64,000 nucleotides of DNA, taken from NCBI RefSeq assembly GCF_017916255.1, contig NZ_CP072827.1, positions 5,419,501-5,483,500 of the forward strand, written 5' to 3'. The notes under the pieces were generated by a model, which saw nothing but the letters and a program-made list of their open reading frames with translations, had not been told where the DNA came from and ran no database searches. The translations under genes were made by a program, and so were the position numbers. Numbering within the stretch: position 1 is the stretch's first letter; the number at the start of each line of letters is the position of its first letter. This stretch comes from Streptomyces mobaraensis NBRC 13819 = DSM 40847 (lineage in GTDB: Bacteria; Actinomycetota; Actinomycetes; Streptomycetales; Streptomycetaceae). Positions 10,520 to 18,745 of the stretch are shown piece after piece.

Positions 10520-11334
10520 TGCGCCTCGACGTCGTCACGATCTTCCCCGAGTACCTCGAGCCGCTGAACGTCTCGCTCGTCGGCAAGGCCCGCGCCCGCG
10601 GGCAGCTCGACGTCCGCGTCCACGACCTGCGGGAATGGACGCACGACAAGCACAACACCGTCGACGACACCCCGTACGGCGGCGGCCCCGGCATGGTGAT
10701 GAAGCCCGAGCCGTGGGGCGAGGCGCTGGACTCCGTCGTCGGCTCCGGTTCCGGTGCGGACGCGCCGACGATCATCGTGCCCACGCCTAGCGGCCGGCCC
10801 TTCACCCAGGAGCTGGCCGTGGAGCTGTCGGCCAAGCCCTGGCTGGTCTTCACCCCCGCCCGCTACGAGGGCATCGACCGCCGGGTGATCGAGGAGTACG
10901 GCGAGCGGTTCGACGTCCGCGAGGTCTCGATCGGCGACTACGTGCTGGCCGGCGGCGAGGCCCCGGTCCTCGTCATGGTCGAGGCCATCGCCCGGCTGCT
11001 GCCCGGGGTGCTCGGCAACGCCGAGTCGCACCGCGACGACTCCTTCGCCCCCGGCGCCATGGCGGGCCTGCTGGAGGGCCCGGTCTACACCAAGCCACCG
11101 GAGTGGCGCGGCCGGGGCATCCCGGACGTGCTGGTCAGCGGCCACCACGGGAAGATCGCCCGCTGGCGCCGGGACGAGGCGTTCCGCCGTACCGTCCTGA
11201 ACCGGCCGGATCTGATCGAACGCGCCGACCCCGCGTCCTTCGACAAGAAGGACCGCGAGATGCTCTCCATCCTCGGCTGGGCCCCGGGCCCCGACGGCCG
11301 ATTTGGGCGAGTGGCCCCCGACGTGGAAGAATAA
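10519..11334 (+). CDS. trmD: tRNA (guanine-N1)-methyltransferase TrmD
   Basis: 271 residues. It makes m1G37 in tRNAs and belongs to the SPOUT family with a trefoil knot. Motifs include [45 protein letters not shown] and the knot sequence SIGDYVLAGGEAPVLVM. The catalytic Asp region SHRDDSFA is present. It overlaps the rimM stop by 1 nt. Confidence 0.96.
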   Translation: MRLDVVTIFPEYLEPLNVSLVGKARARGQLDVRVHDLREWTHDKHNTVDDTPYGGGPGMVMKPEPWGEALDSVVGSGSGADAPTIIVPTPSGRPFTQELAVELSAKPWLVFTPARYEGIDRRVIEEYGERFDVREVSIGDYVLAGGEAPVLVMVEAIARLLPGVLGNAESHRDDSFAPGAMAGLLEGPVYTKPPEWRGRGIPDVLVSGHHGKIARWRRDEAFRRTVLNRPDLIERADPASFDKKDREMLSILGWAPGPDGRFGRVAPDVEE

Positions 11335-11467
11335 GCCGTTGCCTTGCGTCCGGCGCGCGCCCCTGCCACAGGGGGAACGACGTTCGCCGGGGGCAGTACG
11401 GCACTCCTTTCACTTTCCGCACGCATTCCGCCGATGACCTGTGGCATCGGCGAGGAAGAGACGACTC

Positions 11468-11818
11468 ATGTCCTCCCTGCTCGACAACGTCAACGCCGCG
11501 TCGCTGCGCACCGACGTCCCGGCCTTCCGTCCCGGTGACACCGTGAACGTCCACGTCCGCGTCATCGAGGGCAACCGCTCCCGCATCCAGCAGTTCAAGG
11601 GTGTCGTCATCCGCCGCCAGGGCGCGGGCATCAGCGAGACCTTCACCGTCCGCAAGGTCTCCTTCTCGGTCGGCGTCGAGCGCACCTTCCCGGTCCACAG
11701 CCCGATCTTCGAGAAGATCGAGCTCGTGACCCGCGGTGACGTCCGTCGCGCCAAGCTGTACTACCTCCGTGAGCTCCGCGGCAAGGCCGCGAAGATCAAG
11801 GAGAAGCGCGACAACTGA
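11468..11818 (+). CDS. rplS: 50S ribosomal protein L19
   Basis: 116 residues from ATG ([14 protein letters not shown]), with the signature [19 protein letters not shown] and the basic end [20 protein letters not shown]. 133 nt separate it from trmD, so it may have its own promoter as well as operon transcription. Preceding GAAGAGACGACTC gives a modest Shine-Dalgarno. Confidence 0.96.
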   Translation: MSSLLDNVNAASLRTDVPAFRPGDTVNVHVRVIEGNRSRIQQFKGVVIRRQGAGISETFTVRKVSFSVGVERTFPVHSPIFEKIELVTRGDVRRAKLYYLRELRGKAAKIKEKRDN

Positions 11819-11863
11819 GCTTCCGCCCGGCGTCCCGGTCCGGCCGGATAGGCTCTCGGACCG

Positions 11864-12688
11864 ATGGACACCGACGCACAGCTTTCGGAGCGCGACCGCT
11901 CTCCCCACCCCGAAGGGGGCGAGGAGCAGCGGTCGCGTTCTTCGCGTATACCGGGCCGTTCGGGGCTTGCCGGACTGCCCCGGCGGGCCTGGCGGTGGCT
12001 GACCGGCGGCGGGCCGCTGCGGCGGGCGGGGGTGCTGCTGGCCTGCTGCCTGGCCTTGGTGATGCTGGTCGGCGCGTATGTGGTGCAGCCCTTCGTGATC
12101 CCTTCGGCGTCGATGGAGAACACCCTGCGGCCGGGCGACCGGGTGCTGGTCAACAAGCTGGCCTACCGCTTCGGCGACGGGCCGCGGCGCGGGGACGTGA
12201 TCGTCTTCGACGGCCTGGGGTCGTTCGTGCAGGAGGAGCCGGCCGAGAACGCGGTGACGAAGGCCGTGCGCAAGGTCGCCTCTTCGGTCGGCCTGATGCA
12301 GCCGGCGCCGACGGACTACGTGAAGCGGGTCGTGGGGGTCGGCGGGGACCGGGTGGTGTGCGACCACCGGGGGCGGCTGTCGGTCAACGGCCGTGTGATC
12401 ACCGAGGACTACCTCTTCCCGGGGGACACGGCCTCGCGGGTGCCCTTCACGGTGGTGGTGCCGGAGGGGCGGCTGTTCGTCCTGGGGGACCACCGCAGCG
12501 CGTCCCGGGACTCGCGCGACCACCTAGGGGAGCCGGGCGGCGGCATGGTCCCGGTCGACCGGGTGATCGGCCGGGCGGAGTGGATCGGCTGGCCGCTCGG
12601 CCGGTGGACCGCGCTGGACCGGCCGGACGCCTTCGACGACGTGCCCGAGCCGCGCGGCCACGGCGGGGGTGCGCGTGGGGCACCGTAG
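11864..12688 (+). CDS. sipW: Type I signal peptidase SipW
   Basis: 274-residue leader peptidase of the Ser/Lys type that removes signal peptides outside the membrane. One transmembrane segment at ~55-76; catalytic Ser83 in VIPSASMENTL; catalytic Lys154 in DYVKRVVGVGGD; box E GDHRSASRDSR. First of four tandem paralogues. A TAGGCT -10 at 11849-11854 lies 9 nt before the ATG, suggesting a transcript that starts at or next to the start codon. The first ~40 codons overlap a terminator-like hairpin and are not conserved in type, so a later start is possible. Confidence 0.88.
   Translation: MDTDAQLSERDRSPHPEGGEEQRSRSSRIPGRSGLAGLPRRAWRWLTGGGPLRRAGVLLACCLALVMLVGAYVVQPFVIPSASMENTLRPGDRVLVNKLAYRFGDGPRRGDVIVFDGLGSFVQEEPAENAVTKAVRKVASSVGLMQPAPTDYVKRVVGVGGDRVVCDHRGRLSVNGRVITEDYLFPGDTASRVPFTVVVPEGRLFVLGDHRSASRDSRDHLGEPGGGMVPVDRVIGRAEWIGWPLGRWTALDRPDAFDDVPEPRGHGGGARGAP
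11888..11940 (+). terminator. Terminator-like hairpin inside the sipW 5' coding region
   Basis: GAGCGCGACCGCT (11888-11900) pairs with AGCGGTCGCGTTC (11928-11940) with one wobble, and the intervening CTCCCCACCCC/GGGGGCGAGGAG also pairs around GAA. It is well placed to end rplS transcription, yet it lies 24 nt inside the predicted sipW frame. Confidence 0.6.
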
Positions 12689-13520
12689 GGGCGGGCCCCG
12701 GTGGCGGCGGGGCGCGGGGGCGGGCGTGCGGTACGGGCGGAGGCGCCTGCGGTACGGGCGGAGGCGGCCGCGGTACGGGCGTCCCCGTGCGCGGTACGGA
12801 CCCCGGCCGCCGGGCCCCGCGCCGGGCGGGCCTGGCGGGCGGGCGGCGCGTCGGCTGGCGGCGCGGCGGGTGCGGCGGAACCGGCGGAGGTCCCTGGTCA
12901 CCGAGATGCCCGTGCTGCTGTCGGTGGCGCTGCTGATCGCTCTGCTGCTGAAGACGTTCCTGGTGCAGGCGTTCGTCATCCCGTCCGGCTCCATGGAGCA
13001 GACGATCCGGGTCGGCGACCGGGTGCTGGTCGACAAGCTGACGCCCTGGTTCGGCGACCGGCCGGGCCGGGGGGACGTGGTGGTGTTCAAGGACCCGGGG
13101 GACTGGCTGGGGGAGGCGGGGGTGCCCGCGGAGGGATCGGCCGGGATCAGGGCGGGGCGGCGGGTGCTGTCGTTCATCGGGCTGCTGCCCTCGGCGGGGG
13201 AGCAGGACCTGATCAAACGGGTGGTCGCGGTCGGCGGGGACCGGGTCAAGTGCTGTGACGCGAGCGGCAAAATCATGGTCAACGGTTCGCCGGTCCGCGA
13301 GCCCTATGTGCACCCCGGAAACCCGCCCTCCGAGCTGATATTCGACGTACGGGTGCCGCGCGGGCGGCTGTTCGTCCTGGGGGACCACCGCTCCGACTCG
13401 GCCGATTCGCGGTTCCACCTCGCCGATCCCGGGCACGGTACCGTCCCGGAAGACCTGGTCATCGGCCGTGCCATGGTGGTCGCCTGGCCGCCGGGGCACT
13501 GGCGGCCGCTGTCGAGGTGA
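12669..13520 (+). CDS. sipX: Type I signal peptidase SipX
   Basis: 283 residues as called from the GTG that overlaps the sipW stop. The N-terminus is an extremely basic tail with the unit RYGRRR repeated about four times (residues 21-44). One transmembrane segment follows (~82-100), then catalytic Ser108 (IPSGSMEQTI), Lys184 (DLIKRVVAVGGD) and GDHRSDSADSR. Only one membrane anchor is predicted. The true start may be one of several GTGs further down. The basic tail would face the cytoplasm. Confidence 0.85.
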   Translation: MRVGHRRGGPRWRRGAGAGVRYGRRRLRYGRRRPRYGRPRARYGPRPPGPAPGGPGGRAARRLAARRVRRNRRRSLVTEMPVLLSVALLIALLLKTFLVQAFVIPSGSMEQTIRVGDRVLVDKLTPWFGDRPGRGDVVVFKDPGDWLGEAGVPAEGSAGIRAGRRVLSFIGLLPSAGEQDLIKRVVAVGGDRVKCCDASGKIMVNGSPVREPYVHPGNPPSELIFDVRVPRGRLFVLGDHRSDSADSRFHLADPGHGTVPEDLVIGRAMVVAWPPGHWRPLSR

Positions 13521-13692
13521 CGAGGCGGCGGCGGTTTCCCGGTGCCACCTGGCCCGCTCCGGAGGGCGAGGACGTTCCGGGGCGTGCGGGGTGAACGGGA
13601 TGATCCGGACCCCGACCCCTGTGGAACTCCCGCTCGTTAAGGGAGTGGCGGGCCTGCGGCGGATGGCGACAGGCGACAGCGCGGAGTGAGGA

Positions 13693-14784
13693 GTGGATGT
13701 GGGGGATGTGGCGGTCGGCGCCCGGTCCGGCCATGGAGAGCCCGAGAAGCGCCCGGACGGTGCCGGGGACCCGGCTGCGGGGCAGCGGGTGCCCCCGTCG
13801 CCTTCGGTGCCGCCCTCGCCTTCGTCGTCCCCTGGGTCCCAAGGGCCCCATGAGGGCCCCGGAGGCCCCCCACCACCGGAGGATCTCGGCCGGACTCCGG
13901 AGGGGCCGGGGGGTGGCGATCTGCCGGAAGGCCAGGAGCCCGGAGGTTCGGTGCCGTCATCGAAGGGCGGCAAACCCGGTAAATCGGGGAAATCCGGGAA
14001 GCAGCGGTCCTTCTGGAAGGAACTGCCGATCCTGATCGGTGTCGCGCTGATCCTCGCGCTCTTCATCAAGACGTTCCTGGTGCAGGCGTTCTCCATCCCC
14101 TCCGAGTCGATGCAGGACACCCTCCAGCGCGGTGACCGGGTACTGGTCGACAAGCTCACCCCCTGGTTCGGCGCCGAGCCCGAGCGCGGCGAGGTGGTCG
14201 TCTTCCACGACCCGGGAAGCTGGCTCAGGGACACCCCGGGCGAGCAGTCCGGACCGGTGGGCAACGGGGTGCAGAAGGTCCTCAGCTTCGTCGGGCTCAT
14301 GCCGTCCGCCGGGGAGAAGGACCTGATCAAGCGGGTCATCGCGGTCGGCGGTGACAAGGTCGAGTGCAAGGGCGGCAACAACCCCGTCGTCGTCAACGGC
14401 AAGGCGCTCGACGAGCCGTACATCTTCCCGGGGGACACCCCGTGCAGCGACAAGCCGTTCGGGCCGGTCACCGTGCCCAAGGGCAAGCTGTGGGTGATGG
14501 GCGACCACCGGCAGAACTCGATGGACTCGCGCTGGCACCAGGACGAGGACGGCGGCTTCGTGCCGGTGGACGACGTCGTCGGCCGCGCGATCGTCGTCGC
14601 CTGGCCGCTGAACCGCTGGGCGACGCTGCCCGTACCCGACACCTTCGACCAGCCAGGTCTCGGCGCTGCCGCCGCCGCGGCGCCCCCGGCACTGGGCCTC
14701 GCGGGGGCCGTCCCGCTGGTGCTGTGGCGCCGGCGCAGGCTGCTCGCCACCCGCGCCCGTGCCGCCTCCGCCGTGCGGGACTGA
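13693..14784 (+). CDS. sipY: Type I signal peptidase SipY
   Basis: 363 residues, the longest of the four. A ~105-residue Pro/Gly/Ser-rich and then Lys/Gly/Ser-rich cytoplasmic extension precedes the first membrane span (~111-130). Catalytic Ser139 (IPSESMQDTL) and Lys213 (DLIKRVIAVGGD), with GDHRQNSMDSR. A second, C-terminal membrane span (~334-350) ends in a basic RRRR stop-transfer. GTG start with GTGAGGAG upstream. A 172-nt gap separates it from sipX and contains a weak hairpin (ACTCCC/GGGAGT, 13626-13646). Confidence 0.9.
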   Translation: MDVGDVAVGARSGHGEPEKRPDGAGDPAAGQRVPPSPSVPPSPSSSPGSQGPHEGPGGPPPPEDLGRTPEGPGGGDLPEGQEPGGSVPSSKGGKPGKSGKSGKQRSFWKELPILIGVALILALFIKTFLVQAFSIPSESMQDTLQRGDRVLVDKLTPWFGAEPERGEVVVFHDPGSWLRDTPGEQSGPVGNGVQKVLSFVGLMPSAGEKDLIKRVIAVGGDKVECKGGNNPVVVNGKALDEPYIFPGDTPCSDKPFGPVTVPKGKLWVMGDHRQNSMDSRWHQDEDGGFVPVDDVVGRAIVVAWPLNRWATLPVPDTFDQPGLGAAAAAAPPALGLAGAVPLVLWRRRRLLATRARAASAVRD

Positions 14785-14823
14785 CGGCACGGTCCGGCCT
14801 TCCGGGCCGACGGCGAGGCTCCC

Positions 14824-14855
14824 GGGCCGGCGGCGTGTTCCGGCGCCGCCGGCCC
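14824..14855 (+). terminator. Perfect GC hairpin after sipY
   Basis: 12-bp stem GGGCCGGCGGCG/CGCCGCCGGCCC with an 8-nt loop, 40 nt past the sipY stop; TGTTT follows a few bases later. Confidence 0.65.
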
Positions 14856-14910
14856 GGCGGCGTGTTTCAGCCCTCCCCGCCCCGGCCCCTCGGCCGCCCG
14901 GCCGGGAGGG

Positions 14911-14940
14911 CTGACGCCGTTCCCGTACCGCGGGTAGGGT
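14911..14940 (+). promoter_or_regulatory. Likely promoter of sipZ
   Basis: CTGACG (14911-14916), 18-nt spacer, TAGGGT (14935-14940), 52 nt before the sipZ ATG. It follows the sipY hairpin, so sipZ is probably transcribed on its own as well. Confidence 0.45.
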
Positions 14941-14992
14941 GCGATTCCGTGCCCCGGCGCGGGGAGCGGATCTTCTACGGGTGGGGGACGCG

Positions 14993-15784
14993 ATGGGCGG
15001 AGCGGAACGCGGTGGTCCGGGACGTGCCGGCAGGCTGGTGTCCGGGATCGCCGTGGCCCTCGGCGCCGTCCTCTTCCTCGGCGGCTTCGCGTGGGCGGCC
15101 CTCGTCTACAAGCCGTACACCGTCCCCACCGACTCCATGGCGCCGACCATCGCCCGCGGCGCCCGCGTCCTCGCCCAGCGGATCGACGGGGACGACGTCC
15201 GGCGCGGCGACGTCGTCGTCTTCCACGACAAGGTGTGGGGCGACATGGCCATGGTCAAACGCGTGGTGGGGGTCGGCGGCGACACCGTCGCCTGCTGCGA
15301 CCGGCGGGGGCGGATGACCGTCAACGGCACCCCCGTCGAGGAACCGTATCTGCACGGTGGCGGCCCGGCCTCCAGTGATTTCTCCGCCACCGTGCCCAAG
15401 GGGGAGCTGTTCCTGCTCGGCGACCACCGCGCCGACTCCGTCGACTCCCGCTTCCACCTGGGCAAGGACCAGGGCGCGATCCCGCGCGACGCGGTGAGCG
15501 CGCGCGTGGACGCCGTGCTCTGGCCGGCCGGTGACCTGGGTGTGCTGTCCCGTCCCGCCGCGTTCGGCGCCCTGCCGGGCGGCACGTCGCGGCCGGGACC
15601 GGTGCGGCTGCTGGCCGTCGCCGTCGTGGCGGGCGCGGCGCTCATCCTGGGAGGTGCGGCGTACGGGCCGCTCGCCCGCCTGCTGACGCGGCGGAGGGCT
15701 TCGGGCGGCCCGGCGTCGGGTGGGCCCGCCTCCGGCGGGAAGGCTTCGGGCGGAACGGGAAGGGCGGTGGCGCCTCGTGGCTGA
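14993..15784 (+). CDS. sipZ: Type I signal peptidase SipZ
   Basis: 263 residues from ATG (MGGAERGGPGRAGRL), chosen because GGGGG lies 7 nt upstream; the frame is open back to 14939. N-terminal membrane span ~18-38, catalytic Ser48 (VPTDSMAPTI), Lys89 (MAMVKRVVGVGGD), GDHRADSVDSR, and a second span (~207-225) near the C-terminus. The last ~30 residues are repeats of ASGG(P/K). The stop overlaps the NUDIX gene start by 8 nt. Confidence 0.9.
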   Translation: MGGAERGGPGRAGRLVSGIAVALGAVLFLGGFAWAALVYKPYTVPTDSMAPTIARGARVLAQRIDGDDVRRGDVVVFHDKVWGDMAMVKRVVGVGGDTVACCDRRGRMTVNGTPVEEPYLHGGGPASSDFSATVPKGELFLLGDHRADSVDSRFHLGKDQGAIPRDAVSARVDAVLWPAGDLGVLSRPAAFGALPGGTSRPGPVRLLAVAVVAGAALILGGAAYGPLARLLTRRRASGGPASGGPASGGKASGGTGRAVAPRG

Positions 15785-16283
15785 CGCGGCAGGCACCGGG
15801 GGAGCCCGGCGGAGGGCGGCCCGCGTCGTCCTGCTCGACGCCCGGGACCGGATCCTGCTGCTGCACGGCTTCGAACCCGCCGACCCCGGGCGGACCTGGT
15901 GGTTCACCCCGGGCGGCGGGCTGGAGGGCGACGAGGGCTGGGAGGCGGCGGCCCGCCGCGAGCTCGCCGAGGAGACCGGGATCACGGAGATCGAGCTCGG
16001 CCCGCCGCTGTGGCGGCGCACCTGCTCGTTCCCCTTCGACGGCCGCCGGTGGGACCAGGAGGAGCGCTACTACCTGGCCCGCACCCGGCAGTCCGGCGCC
16101 TGGACCGGCGGCGGGACCGAGCTGGAACGCCGCAGTGTGACCGGACTCCGCTGGTGGACCTGCGGTGAACTCCTCGCCACCCATGAGACGGTGTATCCGA
16201 CCAGGCTCGCCGAGCTGCTGAGCACGCTGCTCCGAGACGGTCCCCCGCAGGTGCCGGTGCGCCTGGAGACGGAACGCGCCTGA
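15777..16283 (+). CDS. NUDIX hydrolase
   Basis: 168 residues. The NUDIX box spans residues 47-69, matching G-x5-E-x7-RE-L-x-EE-x-G-I (ends RRELAEETGI). It hydrolyses a nucleoside-diphosphate-linked substrate with Mg2+; the substrate cannot be told from sequence. The GTG start lies inside the last codons of sipZ (8-nt overlap), a coupled arrangement conserved in Streptomyces as far as I remember. Confidence 0.88.
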   Translation: MADAAGTGGARRRAARVVLLDARDRILLLHGFEPADPGRTWWFTPGGGLEGDEGWEAAARRELAEETGITEIELGPPLWRRTCSFPFDGRRWDQEERYYLARTRQSGAWTGGGTELERRSVTGLRWWTCGELLATHETVYPTRLAELLSTLLRDGPPQVPVRLETERA

Positions 16284-16322
16284 CGCACAATGGGGGGACG
16301 CACGGCTGAAGGGGAACATGCC

Positions 16323-16631
16323 ATGAGCGCCGAGGACCTCGAGAAGTACGAGACCGAGATGGAGCTGAAGCTCTACCGGGAGTACCGCGACGTCGTCGGT
16401 CTGTTCAAATACGTGATCGAGACCGAGCGGCGCTTCTACCTGACCAACGACTACGAGATGCAGGTCCACTCCGTCCAGGGCGAGGTCTTCTTCGAGGTCT
16501 CGATGGCGGACGCCTGGGTCTGGGACATGTACCGGCCCGCCCGCTTCGTCAAACAGGTGCGGGTCCTGACGTTCAAGGACGTCAACATCGAGGAGCTCAA
16601 CAAGAGCGATCTCGACCTTCCGAGTGGCTGA
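16323..16631 (+). CDS. DUF2469 family protein
   Basis: 102 residues, acidic, starting MSAEDLEKYETEMELKLYREY, with YVIETERRFYLTNDYE and ADAWVWDMYRPARFVK. Highly conserved across actinobacteria but of unknown function. GGGGAAC Shine-Dalgarno at 16311. It sits between the signal peptidase cluster and the YraN-ComM-DprA group. Confidence 0.9.
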   Translation: MSAEDLEKYETEMELKLYREYRDVVGLFKYVIETERRFYLTNDYEMQVHSVQGEVFFEVSMADAWVWDMYRPARFVKQVRVLTFKDVNIEELNKSDLDLPSG

Positions 16632-16724
16632 GTTCTCCACAACCGGCGGGTTGTCCACAGCTTTCGACCAAGATCCCCCACTTCCGCCCGGAGGCCGCAC
16701 CGTCGGTCCCGGGAGGTGGTGCGG

Positions 16725-17084
16725 ATGGACGCGCGACGGGCGCTCGGGCGCTACGGGGAGGACCTGGCGGTACGCCGGCTGACGGAGGCCGGGATGAGGG
16801 TGCTGGCCCGCAACTGGCGCTGCCGCGAAGGCGAGATCGACGTGGTGGCGCACGACCGCGACGCGCTGGTCGTGTGCGAGGTGAAGACCCGTAGGGCGGG
16901 GCCGTACCAGCATCCGATGGCGGCCCTCACGGCCGCCAAGGCCGAGCGGCTGCGCCGGCTCGCGGGGCGCTGGCTGGAGCGGTACGGCGGCCCGCCGCCG
17001 GGCGGGGTCCGCATCGACCTGGTCGGCGTGGTGCTCCCGGAGCGGGGCGCCCCCGAGGTGCAGCACGTCAAGGGGGTGGCGTGA
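16725..17084 (+). CDS. YraN/UPF0102 family nuclease-like protein
   Basis: 119 residues with the Holliday-junction-resolvase-like fold signature: [12 protein letters not shown], then [21 protein letters not shown], which holds the PD-(D/E)XK-type residues Glu, Asp, Glu and Lys. Role is not firmly established; it habitually neighbours comM and dprA. ATG chosen because GGGAGG is 8 nt upstream (a GTG at 16716 overlaps that site). TGATG overlap with comM. Confidence 0.9.
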   Translation: MDARRALGRYGEDLAVRRLTEAGMRVLARNWRCREGEIDVVAHDRDALVVCEVKTRRAGPYQHPMAALTAAKAERLRRLAGRWLERYGGPPPGGVRIDLVGVVLPERGAPEVQHVKGVA

Positions 17085-18745
17085 TGGGCTTCGCCCGGAC
17101 GTGCTCGGTCGCCCTGGTCGGGGTGGAAGGGGTGGTGGTCGAGGTCCAGGCCGACCTCGAACCCGGCGTCGCCGCCTTCACCCTCGTCGGGCTGCCCGAC
17201 AAGAGCCTCTCCGAGAGCCGTGACCGCGTGCGTGCCGCCGTCGTGAATTCCGGGGGCGAATGGCCGCAGCGGAAACTGACGGTGGGCCTGAGCCCCGCCT
17301 CTGTCCCCAAGGGCGGCAGCGGTTTCGACTTGGCGGTCGCCTGCGCGGTGCTGGGCGCCGCCGAGCGGATCGACCCACGGCGGATCGCCGACCTGGTGAT
17401 GATCGGGGAACTGGGCCTGGACGGCCGGGTCCGCCCGGTACGGGGTGTGCTGCCGGCCGTCCTCGCGGCGGCGGACGCCGGGTACCGGCAGGTCGTCGTC
17501 CCCGAGCGCACGGCCGCCGAGGCGGCGCTGGTGCCCGGTGTCGCGGTGCTCGGCGTGCGCAGCCTCCGCCAGCTGGTGGCCGTCCTCACCGACGAGCCCG
17601 TGCCCGAGGAGGAGGATTCCACGGCGGAAGGCCGTCCCGACCCGCTGCTCGCCGGGCTCGCGGTGCCCGGCGCGGGTCAGGGCATGGGCGTGGGCGCGGC
17701 GGTCGGCGGGGACGGCGGGCACGTGCCCGACCTCGCCGAGGTCGCGGGCCAGCGGCGGGCACGCCGGGCGCTGGAGGTGTCCGCCGCCGGGCGGCACCAC
17801 CTGTTCCTGCTGGGCCCGCCGGGCGCGGGCAAGACCATGCTCGCGGAGCGGCTGCCCGGCCTGCTGCCGCCGCTCACCCCGGAGGAGTCGCTGGAGGTCA
17901 CGGCGGTCCACTCGGTGGCGGGCACGCTCCCGGCCGGCCGGCCGCTGGTCGCCCGGCCGCCCTACTGCGCCCCGCACCACTCGGCCTCGATGGCCTCGCT
18001 GGTCGGCGGGGGCTCGGGGATGCCCCGGCCGGGCGCGGTGTCCCTGGCTCATCGCGGAGTGCTTTTTCTGGACGAAGCGCCCGAATGTTCCCCTCGCGTC
18101 CTCGACGCCCTCCGCCAGCCGCTGGAGTCGGGGCATGTGGTCGTGGCCCGCTCGGGCGGGGTGATGCGGCTCCCGGCCCGGTTCCTGCTGGCCCTGGCCG
18201 CCAACCCCTGTCCGTGCGGGCGGCACGGGCTGAGCGGGGACGGCTGCGACTGCGCGCCCCGGGCCGTACGGCGCTATCTGGCCCGCCTCTCCGGGCCGTT
18301 GCTCGACCGGGTCGACCTCCGGGTGACCGTCGAACCGGTGGCCCGCGCGGAGCTGGTGGGGCTCGGCCGGGGCGCCGAGAGCACCGAGACGGTCGGCGCC
18401 CGGGTGCGGGCCGCCCGTGAGCGGGCCGCCGCGCGGTACGCGGACACGCCCTGGCGCACCAACAGCGAGGTCCCGGGGCACGAACTGCGCACCCGCTGGC
18501 TCGTCGAGCCGGAGGCCCTGCGGGAGGCCGAGCGGGACATGGAACGCGGCCTGCTCACCGCGCGGGGGCTGGACCGGGTGCTCAGGGTCGCCTGGACCGT
18601 CGCGGACCTCGCGGGCCACGCCCGCCCGTCGGCGGACGACGTGCGCCAGGCCCTGGAACTGCGCACCGGCGTCCGGCGGGGCGTGGCGGGGGCCGGGGTT
18701 GGGGTCGGGGTTGGGGTCGGGGCCGAGGCCAGGGGGACGCTGTGA
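17084..18745 (+). CDS. comM: ComM/YifB-family AAA+ ATPase (Mg-chelatase-like)
   Basis: 553 residues. The N-terminal domain resembles Lon (VEVQADLEPGVAAFTLVGLPDKSL split), followed by an AAA+ module with Walker A GPPGAGKTML at ~243-252, Walker B GVLFLDEAPE and a zinc-like CPCGRHG...GCDCAP patch. Family members are hexameric helicases promoting branch migration during integration of transforming DNA. The C-terminal tail encodes GVGVGVGVG from a G-run array (18688-18722). The stop overlaps the dprA GTG by 4 nt. Confidence 0.93.
   Translation: MGFARTCSVALVGVEGVVVEVQADLEPGVAAFTLVGLPDKSLSESRDRVRAAVVNSGGEWPQRKLTVGLSPASVPKGGSGFDLAVACAVLGAAERIDPRRIADLVMIGELGLDGRVRPVRGVLPAVLAAADAGYRQVVVPERTAAEAALVPGVAVLGVRSLRQLVAVLTDEPVPEEEDSTAEGRPDPLLAGLAVPGAGQGMGVGAAVGGDGGHVPDLAEVAGQRRARRALEVSAAGRHHLFLLGPPGAGKTMLAERLPGLLPPLTPEESLEVTAVHSVAGTLPAGRPLVARPPYCAPHHSASMASLVGGGSGMPRPGAVSLAHRGVLFLDEAPECSPRVLDALRQPLESGHVVVARSGGVMRLPARFLLALAANPCPCGRHGLSGDGCDCAPRAVRRYLARLSGPLLDRVDLRVTVEPVARAELVGLGRGAESTETVGARVRAARERAAARYADTPWRTNSEVPGHELRTRWLVEPEALREAERDMERGLLTARGLDRVLRVAWTVADLAGHARPSADDVRQALELRTGVRRGVAGAGVGVGVGVGAEARGTL
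18688..18722 (+). repeat. G-run array with G-quadruplex potential
   Basis: Six runs of 4-5 G separated by 2-nt spacers on the coding strand (GGGG-TT-GGGG-TC type), at the end of comM and ending 19 nt before the dprA start codon. Confidence 0.8.

Noticed and set aside
12669..12688. Frameshift between sipW and sipX
   Set aside because: Both genes have complete catalytic sets; the short overlap is ordinary coupling.
11864..15784. Signal peptidase cluster as a novel array
   Set aside because: Four tandem type I signal peptidases (sipWXYZ) are already known in Streptomyces.
17081..17083. GTG as comM start
   Set aside because: The adjacent ATG at 17084 gives the usual TGATG overlap and the family N-terminus.
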